Shown here: in pieces, positions 12,467 through 24,724 of the stretch | Position numbering within the stretch: position 1 is the first letter of the stretch | Layout: every line of letters starts with the position of its first letter | Assembly (NCBI RefSeq): GCF_963678975.1 | Contig: NC_089275.1 | Location: forward strand, 37,672,819-37,736,818 | Source of the DNA: Dysidea avara | Lineage: Eukaryota; Porifera; Demospongiae; Dictyoceratida; Dysideidae | Reading direction: 5' to 3' | Length of the DNA stretch: 64,000 nt | Notes under the pieces: generated by a model | Told to the model about the DNA's origin: nothing | Seen by the model: only the letters and a program-made list of their open reading frames with translations | Databases searched by the model: none | Translations under genes and position numbers: made by a program

Positions 12467-13599
12467 CATCAACAATATGTCGCTGTTTTCTATCCCATGT
12501 ATTCGATATAATTGTTTATAAGTTTATATGAGTATTATGTGAGCATTAACTGTAGTGCTGCACTGTGACTTGTACAAGGTTATTTATATTGGGAGCACAG
12601 CTGCATTCAATTTTTTAATTTGGTGCAATGTGTTAATAAGTACGTACATACCTTAAGTTTGTACAGTTTTAGTGTACTTTGAGTATAATCTGATCAGGCC
12701 ATTCTTGTAGTGTACACATTATAGCTAGTATTGTGGCAAAAATTAATTTAAGTGCATATACAGTACCAAGGTCCAGGGAGGGATGGCTCAACATGTTGAA
12801 GGGTTAATGAACCACTAGAACAGGAGTCTAACTAATTTCTGCCACATAGTGACGGTCATTACTTTTGTAGTGACTTCACAATACTTTCTTGTAGTGAACA
12901 TCACAATAATAATTATAGCGATTTTCACTACCTAAAATAGTAAAAATTGTGGCAATGACCTTCACTACTGTTTTTACTGTGTGCACTTAATACTTTAGGC
13001 ACCTATAACATAATTGGCTGATGTCAGTAGCAAACAATGATTATTCACTGTCCCACTATGGACCTGCAAGAAGCGTTGGAAGCAGAAACTGCACATCAAC
13101 CATTGGCAATCATCAGCAGATAAATGTTTAAATAGTAGCTTACGAACAAACATTGTAACAAGATAATATACATTTGTGTCAAGAGAGATGCAACTCATAA
13201 TGGGGATTCCCTCTGTTGGTGTCAGCATGTTGGCCCATCACGAGCAACGCTCTTTTAAAGATGATTGCCAATCTCAGCAGAAATAAGAAGTCTAAGATAC
13301 AGGCTGACTTTAGTGAAGTAACTAACTTTTTGCAAGGACACAGAATGGTCAGCACTTTCCCATAACTCTTGCATATTTCATTTCATTTACAATAAAGGCT
13401 TTTTGATCCTACCACACGCACAGGCACCACACTCGCGCACATGGTAAATGCTAATGAACATCACTAAAGAACAATGAACAACACCACTGAAACTTTCCCA
13501 CATTCTTACTACAAAATATTATCTGTCCATATTTACTAAAATAACACTAGTCCACATACAAGTTCATAATAATGAAAAGTTACATGTTTCTTTGCAAGT
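12467..13599. other. intergenic stretch between convergent genes
   Basis: It holds the 3' ends of the coiled-coil gene and of the convergent oxidoreductase gene. Short tandem words of the type TTTTCACTA/AGTGA occur near 12840-12970. I see no further exon, RNA gene or clear mobile element. Confidence 0.4.
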
Positions 13600-15377
13600 T
13601 TATTTCTTAGGTTCAAGGGTTTCTCCTAGGTGCATAGCCAAAGCCACCATTACACCAGTTGGACTCCAGGATGATGCAGTTGGGAATAGTGATCCTCCAG
13701 TGATGTACACATTCTCCACTCCTTTGGGACGATAGTCTAAACCAACTGGTGCCTCCTTATCATTATCACCTCCCATCCACATTGTAGATGCTTCATGGGC
13801 AGTGGCAGGTTGACGAATCATTTCTGCAGTTGGCCTGGTCTTCTTCCAGCTACCAGAATTCCCTTCAGGGTGCCAGTACTCGATATGACTTGGTTGTGAT
13901 GCTATCTCCTGTTCAATTACTTGGAAAGATGCAACATCCATAACGTCCCATAATTCCTCATCAGTTTTGTTTGTTAAACTCTGTAAGGTAGCATTGGTGG
14001 TGACATCATTGCCGTCATTCAGTCTGAACCAGTTCTCCTTGTTGTGGTGATCTAACTCCCCAAATGTACTGCATACTATGATCACATGCTCCGTAGAACT
14101 GGATCGTTGATCAGAACCAGGGAACGAAACTATGTCAGGATAAAACTGGAAAGCATCTTTAGCATTCTTGACTGGATTAGTGTCACTCATGGCCACCACC
14201 TGTATGTGAAACTGGTGTTTAGATTTCTTGTCAACTCCTGCCAAATATATTGCAGCCATTTCTAAATCACCGAATTCTGAGTTGTGATCAAGGACACTAC
14301 GTGGTATTCGAGCAGTGAAAGTAGTATAAAAGTGACATGTGTAACGCTCTCCAATATTAACAAGCTGCGGAAACTGGTTCTTTGGAAATGAGTTAAGCAT
14401 CAGAGTGGTAGGAGGTAGTGTACCCATTGCTAGTACTAGTTTAGCACTGCCAAGCTTTAAGCAACCCTGGCTGGTTTCTAGGGCAGTAACCTTTTTACCA
14501 TTGTGCTGGACTTTCTTCACGGTACAGTTAATGCGTACCTTTAAAGGTGCTTTATCAGCAGAGCTTCTTTTTGTTAGGATGAGATCAAGAGCTTTTCTGG
14601 AACTGCATGCTTCTCAAAACTTTGGTATCTAATAAACAAAAAACTGGCAAGTACATTATGTCAAATAATGTAATTTCCTTACCTTTGACCTTTGCATTTG
14701 GCAGCCAGTGGCCCTGGAATTACTTTTGTTATAGTGTCAATTTTATCTGATGCTTTGACTAGTGCAAGCTGAAGTCTTTCCTGAAGTTTTCCATACACAG
14801 GTTTTGCAGACTGGTTTGTCACAAAGAGTTCATCTGCAGCAACAACATTCATCAGCTCTCTGACTTCACCAAAGTACTTATGTACAGTGTCGATGATTTC
14901 AGGAGGCCAGTGTTCCATCTCGTCATCAGCAGGCTCAGGAGTCCACCCACTCCACAACAATGAACGACCACCAAGAAAATTTGTCATTCCATATTGCCAT
15001 TTAATGTACTTTCCTTGGTGAGTTCTCTCCGATATACTCCAGGGAAAACTAAATGCTGCTCCTAATGTGTGTAGGTATGCTGGGGCTAAGTTTTGTAAAT
15101 GGCTGGTATAGAAACACTGTCCTTGTTCTAACACAAGGATCTTTGCTTTTGGATTATTTTCTGCCACTTTAGTGATGAAGCCCAATGCACAGAAAGACGA
15201 TCCAATGACAACATAGTCAAAATCTCCAGTTTGGCAAAGTTCTCCCCACTCTTCATCACCAACAAAGAACATTTGTGTCATCACATCTTGTGGTGTAATG
15301 TTCTGCTTGCCAGGTACAGGGTACCCATTCTGGGGTGTTGTAGAGCCCATCATACCTATTAACATACAACAACACAT
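13600..15377 (-). CDS. GMC-type FAD oxidoreductase, two exons
   Basis: Predicted flavin-dependent oxidoreductase of the glucose-methanol-choline family; substrate unknown. Exons 15377-14683 and 14602-13600 flank an 80-bp intron (donor GTAAGG, acceptor GCAG); the join gives CKGQ-SSRKALD in frame and about 565 residues, normal for the family. The FAD-binding strand reads DFDYVVIGSSFCALGF followed by an acidic strand end, ILVLEQG. The usual GxGxxG is degenerate (GSSFCA). NFLGGRSLLWSG matches the GMC signature region. The C-terminal block is typical: AHEASTMWMGG, then GVENVYITGGSLFPTASS. By alignment from memory, the first catalytic His is kept in AHEAST, whereas the second His/Asn position appears to be Ser in SSWSPTG. 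No signal peptide is obvious. The start may instead be the Met-Met at 15353, because a possible 3' splice site lies just before it. Confidence 0.85.
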
Positions 15378-15604
15378 AACATTTGAATCTATTATACACC
15401 AACTGCTTATTATTATACTGTAAATTTATATGTTAAAGTAGGAATAGGGATCACTGAAAAAACAACAACATGTGGATTGCTGGTATAATCAACATGGTCA
15501 TCAAGTACATTTCCATTTGGTTCCACATGGGGTACTTTGAGATAATAAGTCATTCTCTAGAGTTCCCCCATGGATACATATACATGAAATTGACAAGGAG
15601 AAAA

Positions 15605-15812
15605 CATCCTGACCGCCTGGCAGACTCCTGCAAGCGTTTGAGTGTTAATCGGATGGAAGCGGGTTCGAGGCTGCCCAGGTCCAATCATGGATTTTTTCTC
15701 CTTTTTCCACCTTTTCAAACTTTAAGTAACAACTGTAAAACAGGCTGTAGGACCAGGTGTCCTACAGACCTTCAGCACTTGTTCTGTAAAGCCTTAATAA
15801 ATAAATAAATAA
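15605..15812 (+). mobile_element. tRNA-derived SINE, copy 1
   Basis: The head contains a pol III B-box-like word, GGTTCGAGGCT, following a plausible A-box region (TGGCAGACTCCTG). The body ends in a conserved tail (GGACCAGGTGTCCTACAGAC, then CTTCAGCACTTG and CTGTAAAGCCTTAATAAATA) that runs into an AATA repeat. A second copy with the same tail lies on the minus strand at 30305-30475. An internal pol III promoter plus a simple-repeat tail is the standard SINE layout. Confidence 0.75.
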
Positions 15813-15825
15813 AAAGTTGCTAAAT

Positions 15826-15893
15826 CCACGTATCCCTATTTTGACTGCGCGTATTTTGCAAGAGACTAGCGACTGAGCCAAAATAGGGATTTG
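15826..15893. repeat. small inverted repeat
   Basis: The arms TATCCCTATTTTG and CAAAATAGGGAT face each other across about 40 bases, immediately downstream of the SINE tail. This may be a very short non-autonomous element. No target duplication was found. Confidence 0.4.
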
Positions 15894-18825
15894 TGAGTTT
15901 GTTGAAGGGATTGCTGCAATCCCTTCTTGTTTCATGGGTTTTTTTCAGCAATCCTTTCTCCTTATTATTAATATATTTAAAAATGTATAGTTTATGAAAA
16001 AAATACATTTATGGATTAACTTTAACTTGTTAGACACCATGGTACTATTGATTGGAAGCATATACAAGATGCTACATAAACACTGATACAAGACGCAGAC
16101 TATGTAGTTGTTTACACCATAAATAATGTTTTAACACCCACACAAACAATTTTAACATTGTATTTACCAAGACCAAGAGTTCATAATATATATCAAACAG
16201 TGCGGTTGTAATGTTTAGTAGGGTTCCCCCCTAAAGTGATGCGCACCACTAAAAAGCAGTGTCTAAAACCATCATGGAAATATCATACTCGTCGAAAATC
16301 ACCTTTATGGATAGCCTTATTCCATTCAGCATCAATTACAGCATTAAAAACAAGAAAATACTTTCAGGCATCCGGACACAGAATTTTAAAAAATTTTCCA
16401 AAACTCCAAATTTCGTCCAACTGACTGCCTGCCTGACCAAAGTTGCAAGGATAGAGGCCAAACGAAGCAGCACACGGCCACCATTAATTTTTATGCCACA
16501 ACAACAAACTCACTGGTTGACTGGTACCTTTTGGCATATATACCGCAGTATTACATACAATTCATGCTTCATGGATAGATATTTGAGAGCATAAAGTAGA
16601 AATGTCACGAAAGAACTACAACTACAGCTAGAGCATGAGTTGGTCAACTGCTCATTGTCTTTCCAAGTAAAGATGTCTCCATGATGATTGTACAGAAGGG
16701 TTTGTTGTGAGCAAGGGTGATATGGGAGTGTTATTGTTATGATTACACATCATACGTAGTTTTGGTGTATTTGTTTAATTAGTGATGTCATTAGCTGAAC
16801 ATAATATCGATTGAATACGTGCCTAACAATGTTTCTAACAACCAAATCAACTCCAGCTCTTGGCATTTCTCACTGAACTACAATCGTTCCTTCATGAGTT
16901 TAGACTGCTTCGTAGGAATTTCTTGCTAGGCCATTCACGAATAGGGCTATCTTGAGTGTCGTGAGTGTGGAATGGTGCTAACAATTCTAGCACGTTTATG
17001 GCTGCTCATACATCACAAAACAACATCTTATCATTGTGTCATTACTTCACGATATACCCTTCTACAGGGGTATGTGAGGATAGGATACTCTCTTCAGTAC
17101 TACATAATGACTCTTGATAGTACATAATACACTCAATCTGCCTGGTTTTATCGGCTCCGCCTCCTGCATGCTCATCACGTGACTGGTCATGCTGCATCTG
17201 AAAAGGTGAAGCTGATGAAAACAGCTGAGTGTCTTACATGAAGGTTTACCTTTACTGTTTACACGATTTTCACCGCGGTTATCACTGTTTAATACGCAGA
17301 CGGTCACAACTTCTGTAGTTGGAGATGTGTAGTAGTACTAGTACTTAAAGGAGTAATCTCAGGTCCGCAGGATCTTGAGTGCTGAGGATGTTGTAGCTCG
17401 CTCTTGACAGTAACTTACAGCACTAAGTTTTTGCAGGAAATAAGTGAAAAATTATTCTATTAGCGCTTATAATAGAAATAGAGTAGCTATATAGGCGTTA
17501 GAGCCAGAATCCCTAACAACGCACAGGCTGAGCCGGCTGACTCTGACATTTCTTGTTTCCATTGCTAGTACGGTGATCTCTAAATCTGCATAATTCATAG
17601 CTGGCTATTATAGTGGCTAAATGTACCCATAGGATGGTGCTGCAGGATGTGGAGGATTCTTAAGTGTTAGTACATATACGGTAAAGTAGAATATTTAACT
17701 CAGGCTGTTCTATTAAAGTACTTGTTCATACTGGTCGTATACACTGGGTATTCTATGTATTGGTGACCCTGCATTTCTACCACTATGAGTTGTTGTGATA
17801 GCCCAGGCGCTGAGCTCGAATATCCCAAAATTATAGTTATAGCTGCAGCATCATTGTAATCAGGCCTGCAAAAACAGGATCACATGTGTGCACAAGCTAT
17901 ACATGCACAGCAGGTCATATCATGCATGTACTGTAATATTTTTGGAAAGTCATGATCAGTTGCTTGTTTAATTAGTGCAGGATATTGCAAGCATGGTCAT
18001 AGCACGATGGCATAGCCATAATTAAATGTTCTGAGTGATAAAAAGTTTTTGAGAAGTTGTGCAAAATATAATATGCGCATGTGCCTATAACTTTTCCTAT
18101 TATTTTTGTATCTGTGTGTTATACTCCTTGATGGAGTCCTACACAGTAATAAATAAATTATTATTATATCATTATCAGAACTGTACAGTGGCCAGCACTG
18201 AAGGCATGACAGAAACTTCTTCAAACTTGTACTGTAGCCTTTGGATTACCTAACCTAATAAACTGAAAATGGAGTCTATAATATATGTAGCACTATAGCT
18301 ATATCTCAATAATCTGACATCCTCGCTAATCCAACACAATTTTCTTGTCCCAATGAGCATTGAATTATTATAGTAGAGGTTTCACTGTACATCACACAAC
18401 TCATCATGTAGCTATTGTGGATATTTTTATTCAATTGCTTCACAAATGCCTCACAAACTAAAATTAGCTCTTCAATCCCTTAATTCACATGCAGTCACTG
18501 TCGTAGTACTGCTAATATTAATATATAGCACTACAATGTTTTTGAAATTCTGCAGCCACCAATTAAGATATGCATATATCACCTTACATATAATACTCAC
18601 GTTTCTTGAATATCATTTTTATCGCTAACCTTCTCTGTAAAAGTATGTTTAATGTATAAGATTTTAATTTGAGACATCGAGTCAGATCTCACATGCATAT
18701 CAAATGAATGAAATAAAATTGTTTATAGTACAGTAAGTATAATTGTGTACAAAGTACTGCTTAAAACACATACTATAAATTTGTTAATATAATATACATC
18801 TCTCAGTTTGTTATCTGTATGGTGT

Positions 18826-20778
18826 TTAGTCCTGTTTCATTTGGTCCTTCATATCTCCATACCTCACTATTATCACAAGTGCATCCACTAGCCAAAGTAT
18901 CTGCAGTGCAGTGTAGATGCCAACTGCTACAACTTCAGATGGTGTTATATTCTGAACTAGTTCATATTTTGTTATTCCAATCTGAGTCCCGTAGAAAACG
19001 TACAACATTGAAACTAATACTATTCTGACAGAGAAGCTTATTAAAGCCATTCCAGCGAACACGATATAACATGGACACAGGTGTAAGCAACAAGATACTA
19101 TAGACTTGAAGATTGCGATGACACTGTTACAGCGTGACACCATATATTTTAAGCAGGAGATAGAATATTTGCAACAATAGGATAAGTATGTCCAGCACTT
19201 TGCCAAGTATCTGTTCTTGCAAAGCTGCAGTATAAAGGATACCATACAATAATCATAATACTGTGCAAAAATATGTTATGTAGCATATGATGAAATATAA
19301 AAATTAATGAAAAAATTAAAGTAGAGTTTTATCATAACAATCATCTTTTGACTGTTACATGAATCATGTGAATTTCTTATATAGCATTCCATTTAAATAA
19401 AAATATGACCTTTAACAGGGCATGTGGGCACAAAATACACCCTGTCAAACAACGAGACATTTCTCAGTACTTACACTTTTAATTTGTATTATAAAGCCAA
19501 TTAAATTTTAATGTAGGCCTGAAACTTGCATGACCATAGAATGATTAAGTTAACAGTTATGAGTCATGTAACTTTGAAAAATTAGGTAAATTTAATGTGC
19601 TCACATGCCCTGTTTTCACAGGCCCGGTCACTATAATATAGCACATTTGTGATATTTGAATTTCTGGAATTCTCAAAGAAATATCATATAATTCACTATG
19701 CAAGAAACCATAGAGAATTAAAATTTTTGTGCAGTAAACATACCAATTACACGCAGGGCTTCCCAGTCACTCACTTTCTTAGACAATCGTTTTCTAGCAG
19801 ATAACTGTCTTCTTCTCTGTGAATGATAGATAGTGTAAGTTATAATTACTGAAAGCAACCTATAATATATGTATATTCAAAGCAGGGGGTAGTCAAGATT
19901 TTCAAAGGTGGTTTGTATGTAGAATTGATAATGAGTCATAGGTTTGGGGGCTTTGAGGCACACCCTATAGTCGGTTCACATTCATTCTTAACCCCCGCCA
20001 AAAACTCTTAATATCAAAGAGGTACACTTCCAATGGTTTTGTATTTGTTGTAAACTTGTTTGTGTGCCTGAATCATCTGTACTGAATAAACGGCATATAT
20101 TTAAAGTTATGAGTTCTTGCCTGTATCGAAGTGCATGCTTTTTTGATAAACATTTCTAGTGTTTAAAGGACTTCACAGCAATAGTAAATGTTTGGGCAGC
20201 TGACCCATGTAACAAGAGTTATTACAAAGAAACAAGGGCTCAGATGAAAGCGAACCGACTATAGTAATATGGCTTGAAACTAGTCAGTAACCTTGATCAT
20301 GGACATCTAGTTTAATGATATCCAAATTATCCAACTGACAACTCAAGATTTAGCAACTAAAATTAATTTGGAGTGTTCTGAATCATGCTCTACAATTTAT
20401 ATTACTACTTATTACTCCATTTTAGAGAACGTACTATCTGTTGTCTATATTATGATGATGTGTGTGTACTTTCTACAGTGCATCTTTACAAACCTTTACT
20501 GCAACCTGTAGTGGTTTTACTGGTATATTTGCAGCATTTGACACAGGCTTTGCCTTTCTTACCTTTAAAAACATTGTATGCATAATTAATCCACCATTAC
20601 ATAACTATAAATACATTAGTTTACTGTAATTTTATCACATGGCTTGCATATAAGACACAATAAAAATAATTATAACAAAAAGGATAAAATTAATTGCTGC
20701 ACAATTTGTGTGTTAATAAAAATTCTGACTTCTCTTCAAAGTTTTTAATCACCACTGTACTTCAATTAAATGCGTTAA

Positions 20779-20812
<34 letters not shown>

Positions 20813-23800
20813 ACGCGCGCACATACACACATACGCGTGCGCATACACACGTACGTGCGTGCACGCACACAGACACACACTGCACCCACACGCATATGCT
20901 AATCTGATATAATTTTAAAATGAAATAAGATTCCAGTGATAAAAAAGTAGTGGAACAAGACATGATGGTAGCTATTAGGAAAAATCCCTTGGCATGTATG
21001 ATGAATGCTGTAAGCATGTTTACATATGCCACCGCTGTAAACATGTCAAGCGTGTTATTTGGCATGTTTTCACAATGCCAAAGTAGGGATTTTCCCACAT
21101 TGTAAGGATTTTTCCTCATACAGTAGCTACCATCATCTCTTGTTATACTACTTTTTATTGCTGGAACCCTACCTCATTTTTAAATCAACATTTTTTAGTT
21201 TATAGGAAAGAGCATACTTAAAGTACATACTGATTAATTTGCCCTTAGTATCAAAACGCAGCCAGACACTGTGGCTACACTCATGGAAAATTTCAGCGAA
21301 TTAGATGCCATAATCAAAAAGTTATGAAGCTTCAAAAATGGGTACCATTTTGTGTGTGAAAAAGTATCTTTTCGCAATTCCGGTCATATTAGAGAGATTG
21401 AGGTACTCTAATACAGCAGTCACAATCACACAAAAGGAGTCAAGTGTTACATGGAATGTAATTTTCACAAATCCGGTCACCTATACTAGTACTACATAGT
21501 AGATTGAGCTATGGGGCATGGTACAATAATACCTGGCACTGCCTGGCAGCTAGGTAGCTACAGTATAACTCAAGGAAAATGCATTTCTTTCTTTCTGTTA
21601 GCCTAAGCATGAGATTAAACGTTCATAACACATGAATATTTATTAGATTCATTGGTATGTAAATTAATCTTTACAAACTGTTTATCTGTGCCAAAGTTTA
21701 AGGCAATTGAGTTACCTGTTTGTGTTTTATAACAATTTTTGCAGAGTGTACAAAAAAGGAAGAAGTAAAATGTTGGTCACGTCATTGGCTTTCTTAACCA
21801 CATGACACACTATTGTGTCTCTTGATGTCCGTTGTACATAAAAAAAATTTCAATACATATGTTGTTACCAAATTTTTGATAATCGTCTATCTATGCACAC
21901 ACCAGTGAAGTTTACTTTTTACCATGAATGGATAGCCACACCAACACACTACACATTCACACCACAGCCATGTCACTGATTTTCCCTGGCTGCTTTTCAC
22001 AAGTAGATTTCTAGAGACATGTGCCAGCCACTGGGAATGATCTGACACCTTGAAATGTTACTGGCCAGCTAAAACTCAAGGGTAGAGACATGGACAGTTG
22101 CCCAGATGTTTTCTAAGTAACTTTCTTTCATTTTCAGTGGCACAGGTGGTCTTGAAAGCCCATTATTAAGGCTGGAGATACCACATGACCTACTTGACCA
22201 TTTTCTGTTAATATAACAATTGCTCACCCACCACCCCCACCACTACCCATGGTGATATGCTTGTGGTACAGATACCATTGTGAAAAAAGATCTATGAAAA
22301 CCTGGGGAATAGTCAGGGGATTTCTGAGGTTTCCAGAAATTGGTCAAGTGTATCAAAGCAGTTAAAAAATATTTTAAATTGATTTGCAAAGGAATGAGAC
22401 ATTCAATCGAGATACTCTAATAGAGCAGTCAATCACTATAATAAAGCAGTCACAGTATACGTATGTAGCCTATAGTTTATCACTGTTAAATATATGGTTA
22501 GTGGAGGGCGGTTATTTTCAGCTTTTTTTGGTCTTCACCAAAAGTCTATAGCTAAGCTCCTGATCAGAAACCAGTTACCAAAAATGCTGGAGCTGCTTAT
22601 GATAGTGATGCATATTTTGAATCTTTATAATCTACATAGCCAAATGTATGCTCTGGCGAAGTTCCAGTCTTGTATGCCAATAACTTTTAGAATTACGTAG
22701 TAACAACAGAAAGATCAATTTGTATAGCAAGTATAGGGAAAACAAACTACTGGTGTTTACAACAAAAATGTTTGTAACTTACTAACACAATAATAAACAG
22801 AGTTACAACTTGCATCAATGTGTTTGCTATGAATTGGGGAGTCTATTGCTGGGTATGTTTTCCTTGTATTACCTTTCTTCACTACATACAGAGATGAAAT
22901 TGGTGAAGAAAGATCAGTTGCCTATGATCGCTTTGACATGACATAAACAAATTCCCATAACTCATGTACTATCCATTGGTCTACTGCAACAAAACAAAGA
23001 TTTTCTAACTCCTCTCGAGTAGGCGATCGAATAAGGTGATATCCAGGTTTTTATTGTTAGACCAAAGAAATAGCATTTGAAAAACTACAGAGTTTTAAAA
23101 GAAATATGCAAATATTTCAGCCATTACAATCAATGATTTATACTGTAAATTTAGTCTTGCACCGTTATGCTAGTTTTTCGCAGATGTGGTCACCAATAGC
23201 TAGCTTGCTATGGATTATTATGAGATAAACATTACAGATAGCTGCATTCACACAGAACATTTCAAACTCATTGCTTTTGATCTACTGGATTGAAATGCTT
23301 AAAATTGCATACATATCTCACAATCTATTGGCGTGTGTAGATCAACGGTTTTCCCAAATTAGGTCACATAATTTATGTATTATACTAACAGACACACATG
23401 TAGTACTTACCAACTGTTCAATGATGACAGCAGACAAACATGCTGAACTTAATTCTTGAGATAGTATAACACAACCAATTGACATGTGTAAATAAGCATC
23501 AGCATCAGAACTCAACATCATCTATAGTGTGTATACAAGTGTTTTGGTGTAGTGTACAGCAAAACAGTACAGTAGTGACTTACGATAGTAACGCGCTGAA
23601 CAAGATATTGATACATCATGTATCGTTTTAACAATAGTCTTCTCCATATGACACTAAATGACACTGAAGATGTTTCATCAACAAATATTATATCCTTCCA
23701 ATAGAACATACTAACAACAAAGTACCAGAACAGGAATGGATGTAGTGTCACAAAGTAAGAAGACCTACAAAATTACAAGTCTGTGTATATAACCATACAA

Positions 23801-24079
23801 GTGGAGTTTGTGAACTCATTAACAACACATCAAAGCCTGTCTATTTTAAATAACTACCTAGGTTAAACTTGCCTATGACCTTGATTTTATTGGGATGTAA
23901 CTTTGTACACAAATTTGCCTATTTGTAATTTGGAAAGAAATGTGTCTGTGATCTTATTATAAAGTGACCTGATTACAGAGGTTTCAATGCAGAGCATTCA
24001 AATGTAAACAAGATAACCAATAACATTCATGTCCACTACTGTGCAAACATGGTGCAAACTACAAACACAATTAGAACTA

Positions 24080-24166
<87 letters not shown>

Positions 24167-24450
24167 TCTCCTCTGACAGCTATGTGAAATAGCTATTGTC
24201 ACCCAGCAGACCAGCACTGGGGTGCCTCTGCACTACTTAGACACAAGAGTCATGTGCAGGCAAATCCTTTGGGGAGAGACTAGTAACCTACAGGAGGACT
24301 GTCCATGTCTCATGGGGGAGAGATAAATCTGGTCATGTACGTGGACAGCACAAATGATACCTTGGGTGAACATCATCAGTATGATATGTTTCAGAAATCA
24401 CTCCAATAGCAACAGCACTGTGAATGATGGCATGTACTAACATGAACATC
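18826..24450 (-). CDS. diverged TLC-domain membrane protein, partial gene model
   Basis: Four minus-strand exons fit together by phase and resemble the complete TLC-domain gene at 50362-56741. Exon 24450-24361 (RMFMLVHAIIHSAVAIGVIS) has the same 1+87+2 layout as that gene's exon 2. Exon 23764-23584 (SSYFVTLHPFLFWYFVVSMF) matches its exon 3 in position and phase, but the His-His pair of the TLC core is absent. Exon 19816-19744 (RRRQLSARKRLSKKVSDWEA) is basic and ends in phase 1. Exon 19097-18826 begins with the two bases needed and encodes the C-terminal membrane helices (MALISFSVRIVLVSMLYVFY), ending GDMKDQMKQD. I did not find the first exon or the equivalent of the GLGH..PF exon. The gene is therefore either strongly diverged or decaying. 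TLC proteins are multi-pass membrane proteins linked to lipid metabolism or sensing. Confidence 0.45.
19406..19632. mobile_element. MITE with TGTGACC-type ends, copy in the partial TLC gene
   Basis: The left end TATGACC then ACAGGGCATGTGGGCACA faces the right end TGTGCTCACATGCCCTGT, TTTCACAGGCCCGGTCAC. The same inverted layout (GGGCACA, CCTGCAAAA, GGTCAC) is found at 48516-48750. There is no coding capacity. It lies in the intron before the last exon of the partial TLC gene. Confidence 0.7.
19966..20263. mobile_element. MITE with TATAGTCGG ends, copy 1
   Basis: The left end TATAGTCGGTTCACATTCAT is mirrored by the right end GAAAGCGAACCGACTATA. The interior word AAATGTTTGGGCAGCTG and the flanking AACAAGAGTTATTA are shared with the copy at 59322-59623. 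The terminal TATA suggests TA target preference. The element is non-autonomous. Confidence 0.75.
20780..20885 (+). repeat. CA microsatellite, partly degenerate
   Basis: About fifteen perfect CA units are followed by a degenerate purine-pyrimidine alternation (ACGTACGCGCGCACATAC), a sequence type able to adopt Z-DNA. Frames reading through it are artefacts. Confidence 0.9.
20941..21155. mobile_element. MITE with long inverted ends (AAAAAGTAG family)
   Basis: The left arm AAAAAGTAGTGGAACAAGAC, ATGATGGTAGCTA and GGAAAAATCC is mirrored on the right by GGATTTTTCC, TAGCTACCATCAT and CTTGTTATACTACTTTTT. The arms are about 50 bp and the whole is about 215 bp. There is no coding frame. Superfamily not assigned. 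Confidence 0.7.
24081..24163 (+). repeat. CA microsatellite, about 40 units
   Basis: A nearly perfect CA run in the intron between exons 2 and 3 of the partial TLC gene on the opposite strand. The lack of interruptions suggests it is recently expanded and probably length-polymorphic. Confidence 0.95.
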
Positions 24451-24504
24451 CTGGTGAAGAAAAAAAGCAAGGGATCAACACTGAAGAACAACATGTACTA
24501 ATCA

Positions 24505-24724
24505 CAGTGGTCCCTCAATTATCTGAACTGGTTGGGCCCTAGGTGTGTTCAGATAATGGAAAAGTTCGGATAATCAAAGCCCATTCATTTATATGCAGAG
24601 CGTTGCTCAATTACTCTAATAGAACGCACACCTTATATAAAATACTCTAATAGAGCAGTCATTGCTACAGTTCGGATAACTGAAAGTTCGGTTAATCAAT
24701 GGCTGGATAATCGAGGGACCACTG
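24505..24724. mobile_element. pogo/Tigger-like MITE, best-preserved copy
   Basis: The ends are CAGTGGTCCCTCAATTATC and its inverse GATAATCGAGGGACCACTG, the terminal type of pogo/Tigger elements (CAGT..CCCTCG.TTATCCG). The interior carries two copies of a box of the form ACTCTAATAGARC, the second reading ACTCTAATAGAGCAGTCA, about 40 bases apart. TA follows the right end; the left TA is not intact. There is no transposase. Confidence 0.8.

Larger units (their letters stand above)
15378..18825. other. gene-poor stretch with repeats
   Basis: It contains a SINE (15605-15812), a small foldback near 15826-15893 whose arms share ATCCCTATTTTG/CAAAATAGGGAT, and a 16.2-16.5 kb segment with unusual composition that may be part of an unidentified transposon. 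From 17.3 to 18.8 kb I see only short open frames. A segment at 18170-18275 shares GGATTACCTAACCTAATAAAC-like sequence with 24780-24890 and is another dispersed repeat. Confidence 0.4.

Noticed and set aside
15650-15690. Possible tRNA gene at the GGTTCGAGGCT box
   Set aside because: No cloverleaf could be drawn, and the box belongs to a repeated SINE head with a shared tail.
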